A stretch of 64,000 nt of DNA from Rutidosis leptorrhynchoides (Eukaryota > Streptophyta > Magnoliopsida > Asterales > Asteraceae): assembly GCF_046630445.1 (NCBI RefSeq), contig NC_092341.1:291442501-291506500 (forward strand). The letters are read 5' to 3'. Shown piece after piece: positions 13,842 to 26,230 of the stretch. The notes under the pieces were generated by a model, which saw only the letters and a list, made by a program, of their open reading frames with translations, was not told the DNA's origin and ran no database searches. A program made the position numbers and the translations under genes. Position 1 is the first letter of the stretch. Each line of letters opens with the position of its first letter.

Positions 13842-14456
13842 TTATTCCGACTCGCTCGTTTCTTCTTCTTTGGTTTTGGTTCGTTTTGACAAGTTTCTAG
13901 GGATATATGATGTTCTCCTAATACGAGCCGTCGTTTTCCACATTGGTTTAGAAAAACCTGGTGGTTTAGAGGTTCCCGGGTCATTGTTACAACTTAAGGG
14001 CTTCGGGGGTTGACGATACATATAAAGTTCATCGGGGTTGGAATTAGATTTCTCTATTTTTATGCCCTTTCCATTATTATTTTCTTTTGCCTTTTTAAAT
14101 TCAGTTGGGGTAATTTCTATAACATCATCGGAATTTTAGTCGGAATCCGATTCATCGAAGAATTGGTAATCCTCCCAATATTTTGCTTCCTTGACGGAAA
14201 CACCATTGACCATAATTAACCTTGGTCGGTTGGTTGAGGATTTTCTTTTACTTAACCGTTTTATTATTTCCCCCACCGGTTCTATTTCTTCATCCGGTTC
14301 CGATTCTTCTTCCGGTTCCGATTCTTCTTCCGGTTCCGACTCTTCTTCCGGTTCCTCTTCGGGAACTTGTGAATCAGTCCACGAATCATTCCAATTTACA
14401 TTTGACTCTTCATTATTATTAGGTGAGTCAATGGGACTTGTTCTAGAGGTAGACAT
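13842..14456 (-). pseudogene. acidic ORF1 of gypsy element B (one nonsense codon)
   Basis: From ATG at 14456 the frame spans 204 codons to TAA at 13842-13844, interrupted once by TAA at 14136-14138 where element E has GAG. The start (PIDSPNNNEES) is followed by Glu/Pro/Ser repeats of the EEESEPEEESEP type, then a conserved stretch (KSSTNRPRLIMVNGVS, EAKYWEDYQFFDESDSD), DDVIEIT, and a basic tail (KTTARIRR, then a KRTKTKEEETSESE end). No known domain is recognised. It lies after the primer binding site and ends 139 nt before the F-box start, exactly as in element C. The conserved length in multiples of three argues that it is a real protein. Confidence 0.65.
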
Positions 14457-14651
14457 CTATCACATAATATCAAACGCGTTAAGAGATTAATATATCACAT
14501 AATATTCATATGTTAAAAATATATAGTTTCCAACAAAATTTATTAAGCAATCATTTTTCAAGTAAACACGGTCGAAGTCCAGACTCACTAATGCATCCTA
14601 ACAAACTTGATAAGACACACTAATGCAAAATTCTGGTTCTCTAAGACCAAC

Positions 14652-14663
14652 GCTCGGATACCA
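14652..14663 (-). promoter_or_regulatory. primer binding site of gypsy element B
   Basis: The minus strand reads TGGTATCCGAGC, two bases inside the 5' LTR end. It matches the usual plant initiator-Met tRNA primer site TGGTATCAGAGC with one mismatch. Element C has the same variant and element E the exact form. Confidence 0.85.
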
Positions 14664-14665
14664 AC

Positions 14666-16128
14666 TGAAATGTCCCGTTCTTATTGATTAAAAACGTTCC
14701 ATATTAATTGATTTCGTTGCGAGGTTTTGACCTCTATATGAGACGTTTTTCAAAGACTGCATTCATTTTTAAATAAACCATAACCTTTATTTCATCAATA
14801 AAGGTTTAAAAAGCTTTACGTAGATTATCAAATAATGATAATCTAAAATATTCTGTTTACACACGACCATTACATAATGGTTTACAATACAAATATGTTA
14901 CAACAAAATAAGTTTCTTGAATGCAGTTTTTACACAATATCATACAAGCATGGACTCCAAATCTCGTCCTTATTTAAGTATGCGACAGCGGAAGCTCTTA
15001 ATAATCACCTGAGAATAAACATGCTTAAAACGTCAACAAAAATGTTGGTGAGTTATAGGTTTAACCTATATATATCAAATCATAATAATAGACCACAAGA
15101 TTTCATATTTCAATACACATCCCATACATAGAGATAAAAATCATTCATATGGTGAACACCTGGTAACCGACATTAACAAGATGCATATATAAGAATATCC
15201 CCATCATTCCGGGACACCCTTCGGATATGATATAAATTTCGAAGTACTAAAGCATCCGGTACTTTGGATGGGGTTTGTTAGGCCCAATAGATCTATCTTT
15301 AGGATTCGCGTCAATTAGGGTGTCTGTTCCCTAATTCTTAGATTACCAGACTTAATAAAAAGGGGCATATTCGATTGTGATAATTCAACCATATAATGTA
15401 GTTTCACGTACTTGTGTCTATTTTGTAAATCATTTATAAAACCTGCATGTATTCTCATCCCAAAAATATTAGATTTTAAAAGTGGGACTATAACTCACTT
15501 TCACAAATTTTTACTTCGTCAGGAAGTAAGACTTGGCCACTGGTTGATTCACGAACCTATAATAATATATACATATATATCAAAGTATGTTCAAAATATA
15601 TTTACAACACTTTTAATATATTTTGATGTTTTAAGTTTATTAAGTCAGCTGTCCTCGTTAGTAACCTATAACTAGTTGTCCACAGTTATATGTACAGAAA
15701 TAAATCGATAAATATTATCTTGAATCAATCCACGACCCAGTGTATACGTATCTCAGTATTGATCACAACTCAAACTATATATATTTTGGAATCAACCTCA
15801 ACCCTGTATAGCTAACTCCAACATTCACATATAGAGTGTCTATGGTTGTTCCGAAATATATATAGATGTGTCGACATGATAGGTCAAAACATTGTATACG
15901 TGTCTATGGTATCTCAAGATTACATAATATACAATACAAGTTGATTAAGTTATGGTTGGAATAGATTTGTTACCAATTTTCACGTAGCTAAAATGAGAAA
16001 AATTATCCAATCTTGTTTTACCCATAACTTCTTCATTTTAAATCCGTTTTGAGTGAATCAAATTGCTATGGTTTCATATTGAACTCTATTTTATGAATAT
16101 AAATAGAGAAAGTATAGGTTTATAGTCA
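14666..16128 (-). repeat. partial 5' LTR of gypsy element B
   Basis: The LTR begins at its inner edge (plus-strand TGAAATGTCCCG) and follows the B 3' LTR closely until 16128. There the sequence jumps from TTTATAGTCAG in the LTR to TAGTATTTCGTAGCA, which is pre-gag sequence of element C. About 1.8 kb of the LTR is missing. I saw no clear microhomology at the join. Confidence 0.85.
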
Positions 16129-16201
16129 GTAGTATTTCGTAGCATAGTATGAATTCATTTATAAAAGCTTTTTCTTCATATTAGCGTTTTATAGTTTTTA
16201 A

Positions 16202-16224
16202 TTCGGGTAGTACCTACCCGTTAA
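16202..16224 (-). repeat. PPT/LTR-edge-like motif of element C, before gag
   Basis: On the minus strand this reads TTAACGGGTAGGTACT followed by ACCCGAA. The first 16 bases equal the element's own polypurine tract plus the first LTR base. It lies between the F-box gene and the deleted gag of element C. The same motif is at 12809-12830 in B (with changes in its outer half) and 49103-49125 in E. Confidence 0.7.
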
Positions 16225-16410
16225 GTTCATACTTAGTAGCTAATATACAATTCAACTACTACAATTCCATATGAAAAAACTGATTATAATAAAATTTCAC
16301 GTTCAAATTTTATATAATATTTTACAACTTACAATACCACTATTATACATTTAGGATGAAATATAGCACATAATAATTTTGCTACTCGGCAGCTATAAAG
16401 GCATTTCTAG

Positions 16411-17103
16411 TTAATACGCAAGTTGTTCAGCAAAAGAAATAAAGACACGTAATTCATAAGTCCAGAAACAAGTCATGCATTCTGGTTTTACTAAGACGAC
16501 TTTCCATCCTTGGTCTTGTGGAAAGTAACTGTTATGACCATTGGCTATGCAGCATGTTGTAATGTCGTCAAAAGTACGAGGGTTTCGTAATGCCCAATAG
16601 CCTCGTAGCAATCTAAAAACCTTGTTTCTTACCCCAACTACTGAGTCCGTCACTTGTGAGAATGTTTTATTTAAAAGTTGCAACCCAATGTTCTTTTTCT
16701 CAATTTGATGAGAAGCGAACATTATTAACCCGTAAGCATAACATGCTTCTTTATGTTGCATGTTAGAAGCTCTTTCTAAAGAACGGAGTCCTATGTTGGG
16801 ATATGTTGAGTCAAAATAGGTTCGTAACCCGTAGCGTAAAATTGCATATGGGTTTCCCGCATTAAATGCCTTAAAGAAAACTTGGCGTAACTTAAAGTCT
16901 CCCCAATGTGATATACCCCATCTTTCAAAGGAAAGCCTTTTATATACTAAGGCATGCCTGGAATGTCTTTCAAACGTTTGACAAACTAATTTTGCCGTAA
17001 CTAATTGTGCTGATGAATTCTGCTCGACTCTAGACAAGATTTCATCAATCATATCTCCTGGTAGGTCTTCTAAAATTTTTGGTTGTCTATCCTTAACGTC
17101 CAC
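16411..17103 (-). pseudogene. F-box gene of gypsy element C (start codon lost)
   Basis: The frame is open for 230 codons and clearly homologous to the B and E F-box proteins (LPGDMIDEILSRV, ALVYKRLSFERWGISHW, VLVKPECMTCFWTYELRVF). It differs from B at roughly a quarter of positions yet has no internal stop. The first codon is GTG where B and E have ATG, and three codons are inserted after it. The next in-frame ATG falls inside the F-box helix (the MIDEIL Met), so a normal product is unlikely unless GTG initiates. A splice-acceptor-like CAG lies at 17118-17120, as in the other copies. Confidence 0.7.
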
Positions 17104-17242
17104 TTTGTGTTTTTATACTGTAAAATAGACAAGGGTTAGATTCGTAAAAGATAATTAACAAACAATACAAGTAATTTTTACATACAACATAAAAGTACAA
17201 GCACACTACGATACATATAATACACAACATGATTACAACCCT

Positions 17243-17863
17243 CTAATCTGAATCACTGGTTTCTTCTTCTTCGGACTTGGTTCGTTTTCCTAATTTTCTA
17301 GGGATATATGGTGCTCCTCTAATACGAGCCGTCGTTTTCCACAATGGTTTAGAAAAACCTGGTGGTTTAGATGTTCCCGGGTTATTGTTACAATTTGGGA
17401 GATACGGATGTTGTCGATACATATAAAATTCATCGGGGTTGGAATCAGGTTTCTCTTTTTTTACACCTTTTCCCTTATTATTTTCTTTTGCTATATTAAA
17501 TTGGGTCGAGGTAATTTCTATAACATCATCGGAATCCTCATCGGGATCCGATTCATCGAAAAATTGGTAATCTTCCCAATATTTTGCTTCCTCGGAGGAA
17601 ACACCATTGACCATTTTTAACGTTGGTCTGTTGGTTGAGGATTTTATTTTATTTAATCGAATTAGTGTAGGTATCAATATTTATTCCTCCGGAACCTCTT
17701 CTTCTTTCGGTTCCTCCTCTTCCGGTTCCTCTTCTTCCAGTTCCTCCTCTTCTGGTTCCTCCTCTTCCGATTCCTCTTCGAGAATTTGTGAATCTTCCCA
17801 AAGTATATTCGACTCTTCATTATTATTAGGTGAGTCGATGGGATTTGTACTAGTAGTAGACAT
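17243..17863 (-). pseudogene. acidic ORF1 of gypsy element C (one nonsense codon)
   Basis: From ATG at 17863 the frame covers 206 codons to the stop at 17243, broken by TAA at 17681-17683 at the end of the Glu-rich repeat. The order is the same as in B: PIDSPNNNEES start, long EEEEPEEEE tract, KSSTNRPTLKMVNGVS, KYWEDYQFFDES, DDVIEIT, KTTARIRGAPYIPRKLGKR, and an acidic end. The C-terminal half is well conserved with B while the Glu tract differs in length and composition. Function is unknown. Confidence 0.65.
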
Positions 17864-18057
17864 CTATCACACAATATCAAACATATTAAGAGGTTAATAT
17901 ATCACATAATAATTACATGTTAATAATATATAGTTTCCAACAAAAGTGTTAAGCAATCATTTTTAAAGAAAACACTGTCAAAGTCCAGACTCACTAATGT
18001 ATCCTAACAAACTTGATAAGACACACTAATGCAAATTTCTAGTTCTCTAAGACCAAC

Positions 18058-18069
18058 GCTCGGATACCA
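18058..18069 (-). promoter_or_regulatory. primer binding site of gypsy element C
   Basis: The minus strand reads TGGTATCCGAGC two bases inside the LTR edge, the same one-mismatch initiator-Met type site as in element B. Confidence 0.8.
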
Positions 18070-18071
18070 AC

Positions 18072-21000
18072 TGAAATGTCCCGTTCATATTGATTATAAA
18101 CGTTCCATATTAATTGATTTCGTTGCGAGGTTTTGACCTCTATATGAGACGTTTTTCAAAGACTGCATTCATTTTTAAAACAAACCATAACCTTTATTTT
18201 ATCGACAAGGTTAAAAGGACACCACTTAGATTATCAGAAATGATAATCTAAAAATATCACACTTACACACTACCAATACATATTGGTTTACAATATTAAT
18301 ATGTTACAACAAAGTAAATCTCGAATGCAGTTTTAAACAATATTATACAAGCATGCTGACACCAAATCTTGTACATATATTAGCATGCAACAGCAGAAGC
18401 TCTTAATAATCACCTGAGAATAAACATGCTTTAAACGTCAACAAAAATGTTGGTGAGTTATAGGTTTAACCTATATATCAAATTGTAATAATAGACCACA
18501 AGATTTCATCTTTCAATAACATGCAATCTGCATAAAAATCATTCGTATGGTTGAACACCTGGTAACCGACATTAACAAATGCATCTAGAATATCCCCATA
18601 TATAAATATCGAAGTACTAAAGCAGTTCAAATTTTCTGACTAGGGCTTGTCAATGGCCCGTAGATCTATTTTTAGGATTCGCGTCAATTGGTGGCAATTA
18701 TAATAAACACCAATTCTTAGGTTACCAAGTATAACAAGGGCGATATCCGGTATAACGATTCAACATAGAATGTAGTTTCAATTCTTGTGTCTATTTTGTA
18801 AATCATTTTCAAAACTGCATGTATTCTCATCCCAAAATATTAGATTTTAAAAGTGGGACTATAACTCACTTTCACAGATTTTTACTTCGTCGGGAAGTAA
18901 GACTTGACCACTGGTCGATTCAGAACCTATAACAAATATGTACATATATATCAAAGTATGTTCAAAATATATTTACAACATTTTTAATACGTTTTAATGT
19001 TTTAAGTTTATTAAGTCAGCTGTCCTCATTAGTAACCTACAATTAGTTGTCCACAGTTAGATGTACAGAAATAAAGCAATATATATTATCTCGAATCAAT
19101 CCACGACCTCGTGTATACAAGCCTCATGCTAGATCACAACTCAAAGTATATATAATATTTTGGAATCAACCTCAACCCTGTATAGCTAACTCCAACATTA
19201 CTGCATATAGAGTGTCTATGGTTGTTCCGAAATATATATATAGATGGGTCGATATGATATGTCAAAACATTGTATTTGTGTCTATGGTATCCCAAGATTA
19301 CATAATATATTAGAATATATGTATAATACAATATGAGTTAACTAGGATATGATTAATATATATTTGTTACCAATTTTCACGTAGCTACAACAAGAAAAAT
19401 TATCCAATCTTGTTTTACCCCTAACTTCTTCGTTTTAAATCCGTTTTGAGTGATTCAAGTTGCTATGGTTTCATATTAAACTTAAGTTTATGAATCTAAA
19501 TAGAAAAAGTATAAGTTTATAGTCAGAAATACAGATTACAAGTCATTTTTGTAAAGGTAGTCATTTCAGTCGAAAGAACGACGTCTAGATGACCATTTTG
19601 GAAAACATACTTCCACTTTGAGTTTAACTATGATTTTTGGATATAGTTTCATGTTCATAAGAAAAATCATTTTCCCAGAATAAAAACTTTTAAATCAAAG
19701 TTTATCATAGTTTTTAATTAACTAACCCAAAACAGCCCGCGGTGTTACTACGACGGCGTATATCCGGTTTTACGGTGTTTTTCGTGTTTTCAGGTTTTAA
19801 ATCATTAAGTTAGCATATCATATAGATATAGAATATGTGTTTAGTTAATTTTAAAAGTTAAGTTAGAAGGATTAACTTTTGTTTGCGAACAAGTTTAGAA
19901 TTAACTAAACTATGTTCTAGTGATTACAAGTTTAAACCTTCGAATAAGGTAGTTTTATATATACGAATCGAATGATGTTATGAACATCATTACTACCTCA
20001 GGTTTTATGGATAAACCTACTGGAAATGAGAAAAATAGATCTAGCTTCAAAGGATCCTTGGATGGCTTGAAAGTTCTTGAAGCAAAATCAAGACACGAAA
20101 ACAAGTTCAAGTAAGATTTCCACTCGAAATAAGATTGTTAAAGTTATAGAAATTGAATTAAAGTTTGAATATGAGTATTACCTTATATTAGAAAGATATC
20201 TTACTATAAATAAGAAAGATTTCTTGAGGTTGGATGATCACTCAAAGTGGATTTGCAAGATTGGAAGTAAGCTAGCAAACTTGGAAGTGTTGTTGGTGTG
20301 TTCTTGAGTAGTTGTTTTATAACTTGGTTTATGTACGGATTTATGAACTAGATTAAGCTAGATTTTGTTGAAGATGATGAAGAAAACTTAGAACAAATGA
20401 AGAACACTTGAGAGAGAGTAATTTGATTCAAGAAAATTGCAAAGTGAAAGTGTTTGTGAGCTCCCTCATTCACGTGAACTTAGACTCTCCATATAGGCTC
20501 CATTAGTTTGTAATTTTGTGAGATATTTCATGCTAGATGTTAAATGATGGTTACCACATAGTTAGGTGACTCACATGGGCTGCTAAGAGCTGATCATTGG
20601 AGTGTATATACTAATAGTAAATACATTTAGAAGCTGTGCATTGTACGAGTACAAATACGAGTGCATACGAGTAGAATTGTTGATGAAAAATGAATGAGGA
20701 TGTAATTGTAAGCATTTTGTTAAGTAGAAGTACTTTGATAAGTGTCTTGAAGTCTTTCAAAAGTGTATGAATACATATTAAAACACTACATGTATATACA
20801 TTTTAACTGAGTCGTTAAGTCATCGTTAGTCGTTACATGTAAGTGTTGTTTTGAAACCTTTAAGTTAACGATCTTGTTAAATGTTGTTAACCCATTGTTT
20901 ATTATATCAAATGAGATGTTAAATTATTATATTATTATCATGATAATATGATGTATTAATATATCTTAATATGATATATATACAGTTAAATATTGTTACA

Positions 21001-21513
21001 ACGATAATCGTTACGTATATGTCTCGTTTCGAAATCATTAAGTTAGTAGTCTTGTTTTTACATATGTAGTTCACTGTTAATACACTTAATGACATGTTTA
21101 CTTATCATTTATCATGATTAAACATAGTGTATCAATATCTTAATATGATTCATATGTATTTAGTAAGACGCGGTTATAACGATAATCATTATATATATCG
21201 TTTTCGAGTTTCTTAATTCAATAGTCTCATTTTTATGTATATAACTCATTGTTAAAATACCTAATGAAATACTTACTTATCATAATATCATGTTAACTAT
21301 ATATATAACCATATATATGTCATCATATAGTTTTTACAAGTTTTAACGTTCGTGAATCACCGGTCAACTTGGGTGGTCAATTGTCTATATAGAACCTATT
21401 TCAATTAATCAAGTCTTAACAAGTTTGATTGCTTAACATGTTGGAAACACTTAATCATGTAAATATCAATTTCATTTAATATATGTAAACATGAAAAAGT
21501 TCGGGTCACTACA
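18072..21513 (-). repeat. 5' LTR of gypsy element C
   Basis: The plus strand runs from TGAAATGTCCCG to CGGGTCACTACA, 3442 bp. It is clearly more diverged from the other LTRs than they are from each other, with many small indels, which fits C being the oldest gypsy copy here. Two of the three end hairpins are kept with altered stem or loop sequence (18228-18249 and 18273-18286). Confidence 0.85.
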
Positions 21514-22131
21514 CGCGGCGCGCAGCCCCTTCTGTCCGAAATTTCCAATTTTGGTTTAAAGATCTCCCACTTCCCGACACTTTTAGACGAAACGGTTTTT
21601 CACAACATATTATAATAAGTAAAACTAACACGTTCCAATAATAAAACGAGTTTTACGACACCGGGCCCACATCGGCCGTTTTACGACTTTCGTACAAAAT
21701 ACAAGTTTTCGATCACATGATTTTAACACAAAATAAAGACCGAGCATGGCGATTGGGGATATGCTACCCAATCCTAATCAATCCAAAAGCACGTCTTCTA
21801 AAGCAACTTACGCGAGTCCACTAGTTCCCACGCTTACCCGAGCCACTGCATCCATGCAAATCTATAAAAATGTAAACAACGAGAGGGTAAGCTAACGCTT
21901 AGTGAGTGAGAATATATTACATACATATATATGCATAAAATGGACACGCCACATACTAATAATCAAATAACACATACCGGAGTATCCAAGTATAAAGGCA
22001 AGCTAATCTAAGCATACCGTACAATCGCTATACAACAAGCTAACAATATCAACAAAGTAAGTTCACCAACGACAATATGAACAAATGCCATCAAGCTACA
22101 CCTGGAGGGCTAGCTACATCACAACAGTACG

Positions 22132-22186
<55 letters not shown>

Positions 22187-23230
22187 AAAGCGTAAACCGC
22201 GCAAGGTTAACCCCTTAACCCAATACCAAAATGAAGATTGACCGAACTACACGAGCCTTAGTAAATCCGAATCCACACGAGATCACTACCTCAATAAGAT
22301 GACCGAACTACACTCGTCATCGTGAATCCGCATCCACACGAGATTCACTTCCCACATCAAAACCCACGGTCCCGGGATTTATAAAAATCCACATCATCGG
22401 GGTTATCCAATTCACAACTCAAATATCAACCCTTCGCCATTGGGGTTATATAATCCACATCACAAACACATGTAATAACGTACACACGAAGTGTGCACCT
22501 CACCAAAGGTGGTCAACCAAAATGCACAACCGTACTAAAATGGGTTCAAAATTATGACTCATTTCAAAATTAGTCTTTCAAATACACTAAAATGGGTTCC
22601 AACACTTCCATAATCACCAAGCCTAGTGATTAAATTCAATTACAAGTCCTAATCATGTCCAAGTCAGTTTCCAACCCAAAACCCACCAACAACAGCAATA
22701 AACCCGATTACAAGCATCAATGAACTCACTTCAAGAGTTTAAATGGGTTTCTTTACCATTCAAGTTCAAACCATAACTTTGAATATCAAATAAAACATTG
22801 AAATTTGGAGTTAGAACTTACCCCGACCACCAAAACATAGGTAGGAACGAGGTGAACAACTTTAACACTCGAGCTTTTGATCAATTCGAGCTTCTTCTTC
22901 TCCAAAACCCCAATTCTCTCTCTAGAACTCTAGGACTCTCTCTCTCTCTAAGATAGTTGAGAGTGTTTGTGGATGTGAAAGTGATCCAAAGTTGGATCCA
23001 AACCAGCTGATATGGCTTCAGATCCGTCCCCAAGTGAAATGACCAAAAATCCCCTCATTTAACTCTAAATAGAAAAAGACAGAAATCTGTCGCTAGGCCA
23101 CGTGCGCGGCGCGCTCCCATGAATGTGCACGGCGCGCACACTTGTTTGAACAGGTTCTGAGATTTACCTCTTACACTACGCTTCACACACTAAACGTACA
23201 TCATTAATACTCTATGTACAATAAATATTA
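21514..23230. other. non-coding, probably part of another LTR-type repeat
   Basis: No protein-coding frame of note is present. Both ends contain GC-rich motifs made of GCGCGGCGCGC-like words (21514-21525 and about 23105-23140), unusual for the surrounding AT-rich DNA. This suggests a single repeat unit, but I could not identify terminal repeats, a primer site or coding domains. Confidence 0.4.
22135..22184. repeat. (AT)n microsatellite
   Basis: About 50 bp of uninterrupted AT dinucleotide repeat inside non-coding DNA. Confidence 0.95.
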
Positions 23231-23521
23231 GGGGCTTACACCCTTATAGGCCTTTATTTATAGTGTAAATCAAAGCCTTAGGTTTGCTCCCATTTCCGAT
23301 GTGGGACAATTGCCAAACTATCTAGATCACGCATCAAACAAGCTAGTTTGAGATTCAATATCTCATTCACCTTTAATCTGTTTGAACACACTTTAGTTCA
23401 TTGTAACGTCAAGGACTACAAAAGCCACTAAAGGTATATTAATACATATCATTTTATCATATATTAATTAGTGTCCAAAGTTGTTGAAAACACACTTGTT
23501 TTTTTACCAAATTTTCCAACA
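23231..23521 (-). repeat. left (3') LTR-like repeat of the degenerate copia
   Basis: It shares the blocks ATAGGCCTTTATTTATAGTG, GATGTGGGACAATT, TTTGAGATTCAATATCTC and GAACACACTTTAGTTCATTG with 26231-26511, with scattered differences. The right boundary (CCAACA at 23521) is set by the adjacent purine tract. The left boundary is approximate. Confidence 0.65.
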
Positions 23522-24175
23522 ATCCCCTACATGAATGGAGATCGATCTCAGAAACAACAATATTTCGATTACGTTTCAGCGGTTGATTCTTGCATATGAT
23601 AAGTAGGTGTTACCCTTTGAACTTTCGCTTGTGAAAACGCACTTAGTCTACTGGCTCTGAGTAGACGGCGATGTCTTTGAACTCGTGTACCATTTGTGTA
23701 GGCGACAATACGATTCACACAAGACTCTCCCTGACAACTTCAAGTCCTCATAGTTATGTTCGTTATGGTCATGAACACTAGCCTGGTTCTACGAGAGCTT
23801 ATCAAGTATTGTGCCCCAACAATACCCTTCGAAGCGAGCCCACTTCTCTTTCACATAGGTGATTCACCACCGAATGGCTACTGATTAACCACACATGGTT
23901 ATTTCAGTTGAATCATTAAAAGCCATTGACTTATCCTCTTACATGTCACATTTAGGAATGGACTAGGAAGTCTACCCTTAATTAGTAAACTTCCTTTAAA
24001 AGGAGTAGGGGTTGCTAGTTTAGTAATTAACTCCCCCACAGTGACTTTAGGTTGTCCTATTGAACTCGGATCTTGGGATCTCCAGTTAATTGAGTTAGGT
24101 TTTCTTTCATATAAACTTAGTCTTTCAAGGGCTTCACTCCAATTCGCACACATGACTCATACACTAACTCTCTAC

Positions 24176-24640
24176 TTAAGCCTTTTTCAGTGGATCCGCA
24201 ATATTATCCTTTAACTTCACATAGTCAATAGTGATAATTCCTCTAGAGATTAGTTGTCGTACTTTATTACGTCTACATCTCGTATGTTTATTCATATCAT
24301 TACACTTTGTAATATGAGCTCTACCAATCACCGATTGGCTATCACAATGTATACATATAGCTGACACCGACTTAGGTCATCTGGTATATCATTAACGTAT
24401 TGATGTAGTCATTCTACCTCTTCACCAGCTTTATCTAAAGCGATGAATTTTGATTCCATCGTGGATCTAGCAATAACCGCTTGTTTAAACGATTTCCACG
24501 ATATAGCCGCACCTCCAAGTGTGAATATGTACCCACTTGTCGCTCTGGAACCATTCGTATCAGATATCTAGTTTGCATCACAGTGTCCCATGATCACTGC
24601 AGGATATCTGTTACTAACTTAACTCTAATGAGATGTACTT
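24176..24640 (-). pseudogene. copia RNase H remnant
   Basis: Reading 24367-24176 on the minus strand gives the end of a copia RNase H: an IHCDSQS-like catalytic segment, then KHTRCRRNKVRQLISRG, IDYVKLKDNIADPLKKA. Weakly readable RNase H sequence continues upstream to about 24640, including the reverse complement of a GHCDAN-like segment. The frame is broken by shifts and stops. Confidence 0.7.
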
Positions 24641-25350
24641 GGATTACTTTTATATCTACTTAGCTTGCTTACATCATATGCTAAGTCAGATCTAGTACAA
24701 CTCATTAGATACGTTAGAACGTGTTATCATGTATCATGTTCTTGATATCAAATACAAGACACCCCCACATTTTAAAGTTATTGTGTTCATTTTACACAAC
24801 TAACAAGGGTTATTGCTCATCTTTTTAAAGCTTCCCCCACATGTCTTGCAACTTGATACCTAGAGATATCGAATTTAGAAAAACTTAACAAAGTTCTCGC
24901 ACTCATAATTATATTTCCACATCTGAATTCTGATTAGGTAATCCAAATCTCAAAATAATAATATAATAAAGATTATCATCTTTATATTTATAATTATCTT
25001 CAATATCATATTCCACATAAAATGGAATAATTCACATCATCAATGATGTTTACAAATCTGGTTTCACAATATACCAAATGCTTCTATTACTGAATGAAAG
25101 TGAGTTTGTCTTTAAATAAATTTAACACAGTGAAATATTAGTTGTTAATTGATCTCTGCAGATGATCATTATTAACAAGTCTAAGTTTAGTATTCTATAG
25201 ACTTCAAGTCCAAAGCATGAGAATAGAAGACACATCATTCATATTCTCCATAGCTATTCTCACAAGGAATGTAATATGATATCCCTGTATCATGACAAAA
25301 TCGACTTCATATATTTAATCACCGCCTTAAATATAACATTTAAGATGGTT

Positions 25351-26098
25351 TTAAGCATCACGTATATCTTTGTATACATTCAGTATTAGTTCCTCTATAA
25401 GCATAATGCATATGTCATTCTTGGATCTTAACTTTCGTGCCTTAGGCAATGGAACAACTACCTTTGCTAGGCACCCCCACACTTTGAGATATTCATGGGA
25501 TGGTTTCATTTTCCACCATAACTCATATGTGGTATTATCCCTTTTCTTCTGGGGTATCTTATTTAAAAGATAATTTGCCAATAGAACCCCCACATGTTCT
25601 GAATTACAACTAAACACACCAACATGACATTTACTATTTCTTTCAAGATTCTATTCTTTCGTTCGGCAAGGTGCAGTGAATTCATGTCTAATGCCTTTTT
25701 GTGAACTCAGCAAAGAGTACAACATATTCACCACCTCTATTACTACGAACAACCTTGAGTTTTTATTCTAGTTGATTCTCAACTTCAATTTTATAAGCAA
25801 TAAACTTCTCAATTGCTTCTTCTTTACTTTCCAACAAGTAAACATAACAATACTTCATGCTATCATTGATAAACGTAATGAAGTACTTGTTACCATTCCT
25901 CACTGGAATGAATTTCAAATCACACACATCGGTGTGGAACATATCAAGAGGTCCGGTTATTCGTTCAATCGAAAACAATCTCGTTAATTTGGCTTCAACA
26001 CAAGTTGAACATACTTTCCATTTTTTTTTAAAGCCAAACTTGTTCAAAAAACATCCGGACACCAGATTCCTTGCGAATCTCAGGAACATATAACACAT
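25351..26098 (-). pseudogene. copia integrase remnant
   Basis: The segment 26098-25763 encodes the integrase zinc and first catalytic part ([14 protein letters not shown], then [27 protein letters not shown]). The segment 25617-25351 encodes the later part (LLANYLLNKIPQKKRDNTTYE, WGCLAKV). They are separated by a frameshifted stretch. The copia origin is clear from these motifs; lineage is not assigned. Confidence 0.75.
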
Positions 26099-26230
26099 TC
26101 TGAAGCAACGTACTACCGGACTTAAACACTTGCCTGAAAGGTAACCGGAACGGGGAGACCTTGTTGCGGCTGAGAGGAAACTCAGATCATATAAGAATGC
26201 TTATACGATTTTTAGTGTGTTTTTCTAAAA

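Larger units (their letters stand above)
4800..16128 (-). mobile_element. Ty3/gypsy element B, with F-box and acidic extra genes
   Basis: In minus-strand order the element has a partial 5' LTR (16128-14666), a primer binding site, an acidic ORF, an F-box gene, gag-pol and a complete 3' LTR (8052-4800). Reverse transcriptase, RNase H and integrase come in the gypsy order, and the C-terminal tail looks chromo-like. This fits a chromovirus, possibly Tekay/Del type. The outer half of the 5' LTR is deleted at 16128. The five bases before the left edge are AAAAC (4795-4799), but the right-hand target copy is lost. Confidence 0.85.
4278..21513 (-). mobile_element. Ty3/gypsy element C, rearranged, host of elements A and B
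   Basis: Two pieces on the minus strand probably belong to one element: a protease/reverse transcriptase piece at 4278-4799, and the 5' internal region plus 5' LTR at 16129-21513. Element B sits between them. Compared with B, the missing part of C runs from just upstream of gag to the middle of pol, about 1.6 kb, and it is lost together with the outer half of B's 5' LTR. One deletion after B's insertion would explain both losses. That the two pieces are one element is inference from order, strand and family; two separate elements remain possible. Confidence 0.6.

Noticed and set aside
14010..14490. Plus-strand Ser/Gly-rich frames at 14191-14490 and 17607-17897
   Set aside because: They are antisense to the Glu-rich repeat of ORF1; GAA/GAG codons read backwards give Ser/Phe/Leu.
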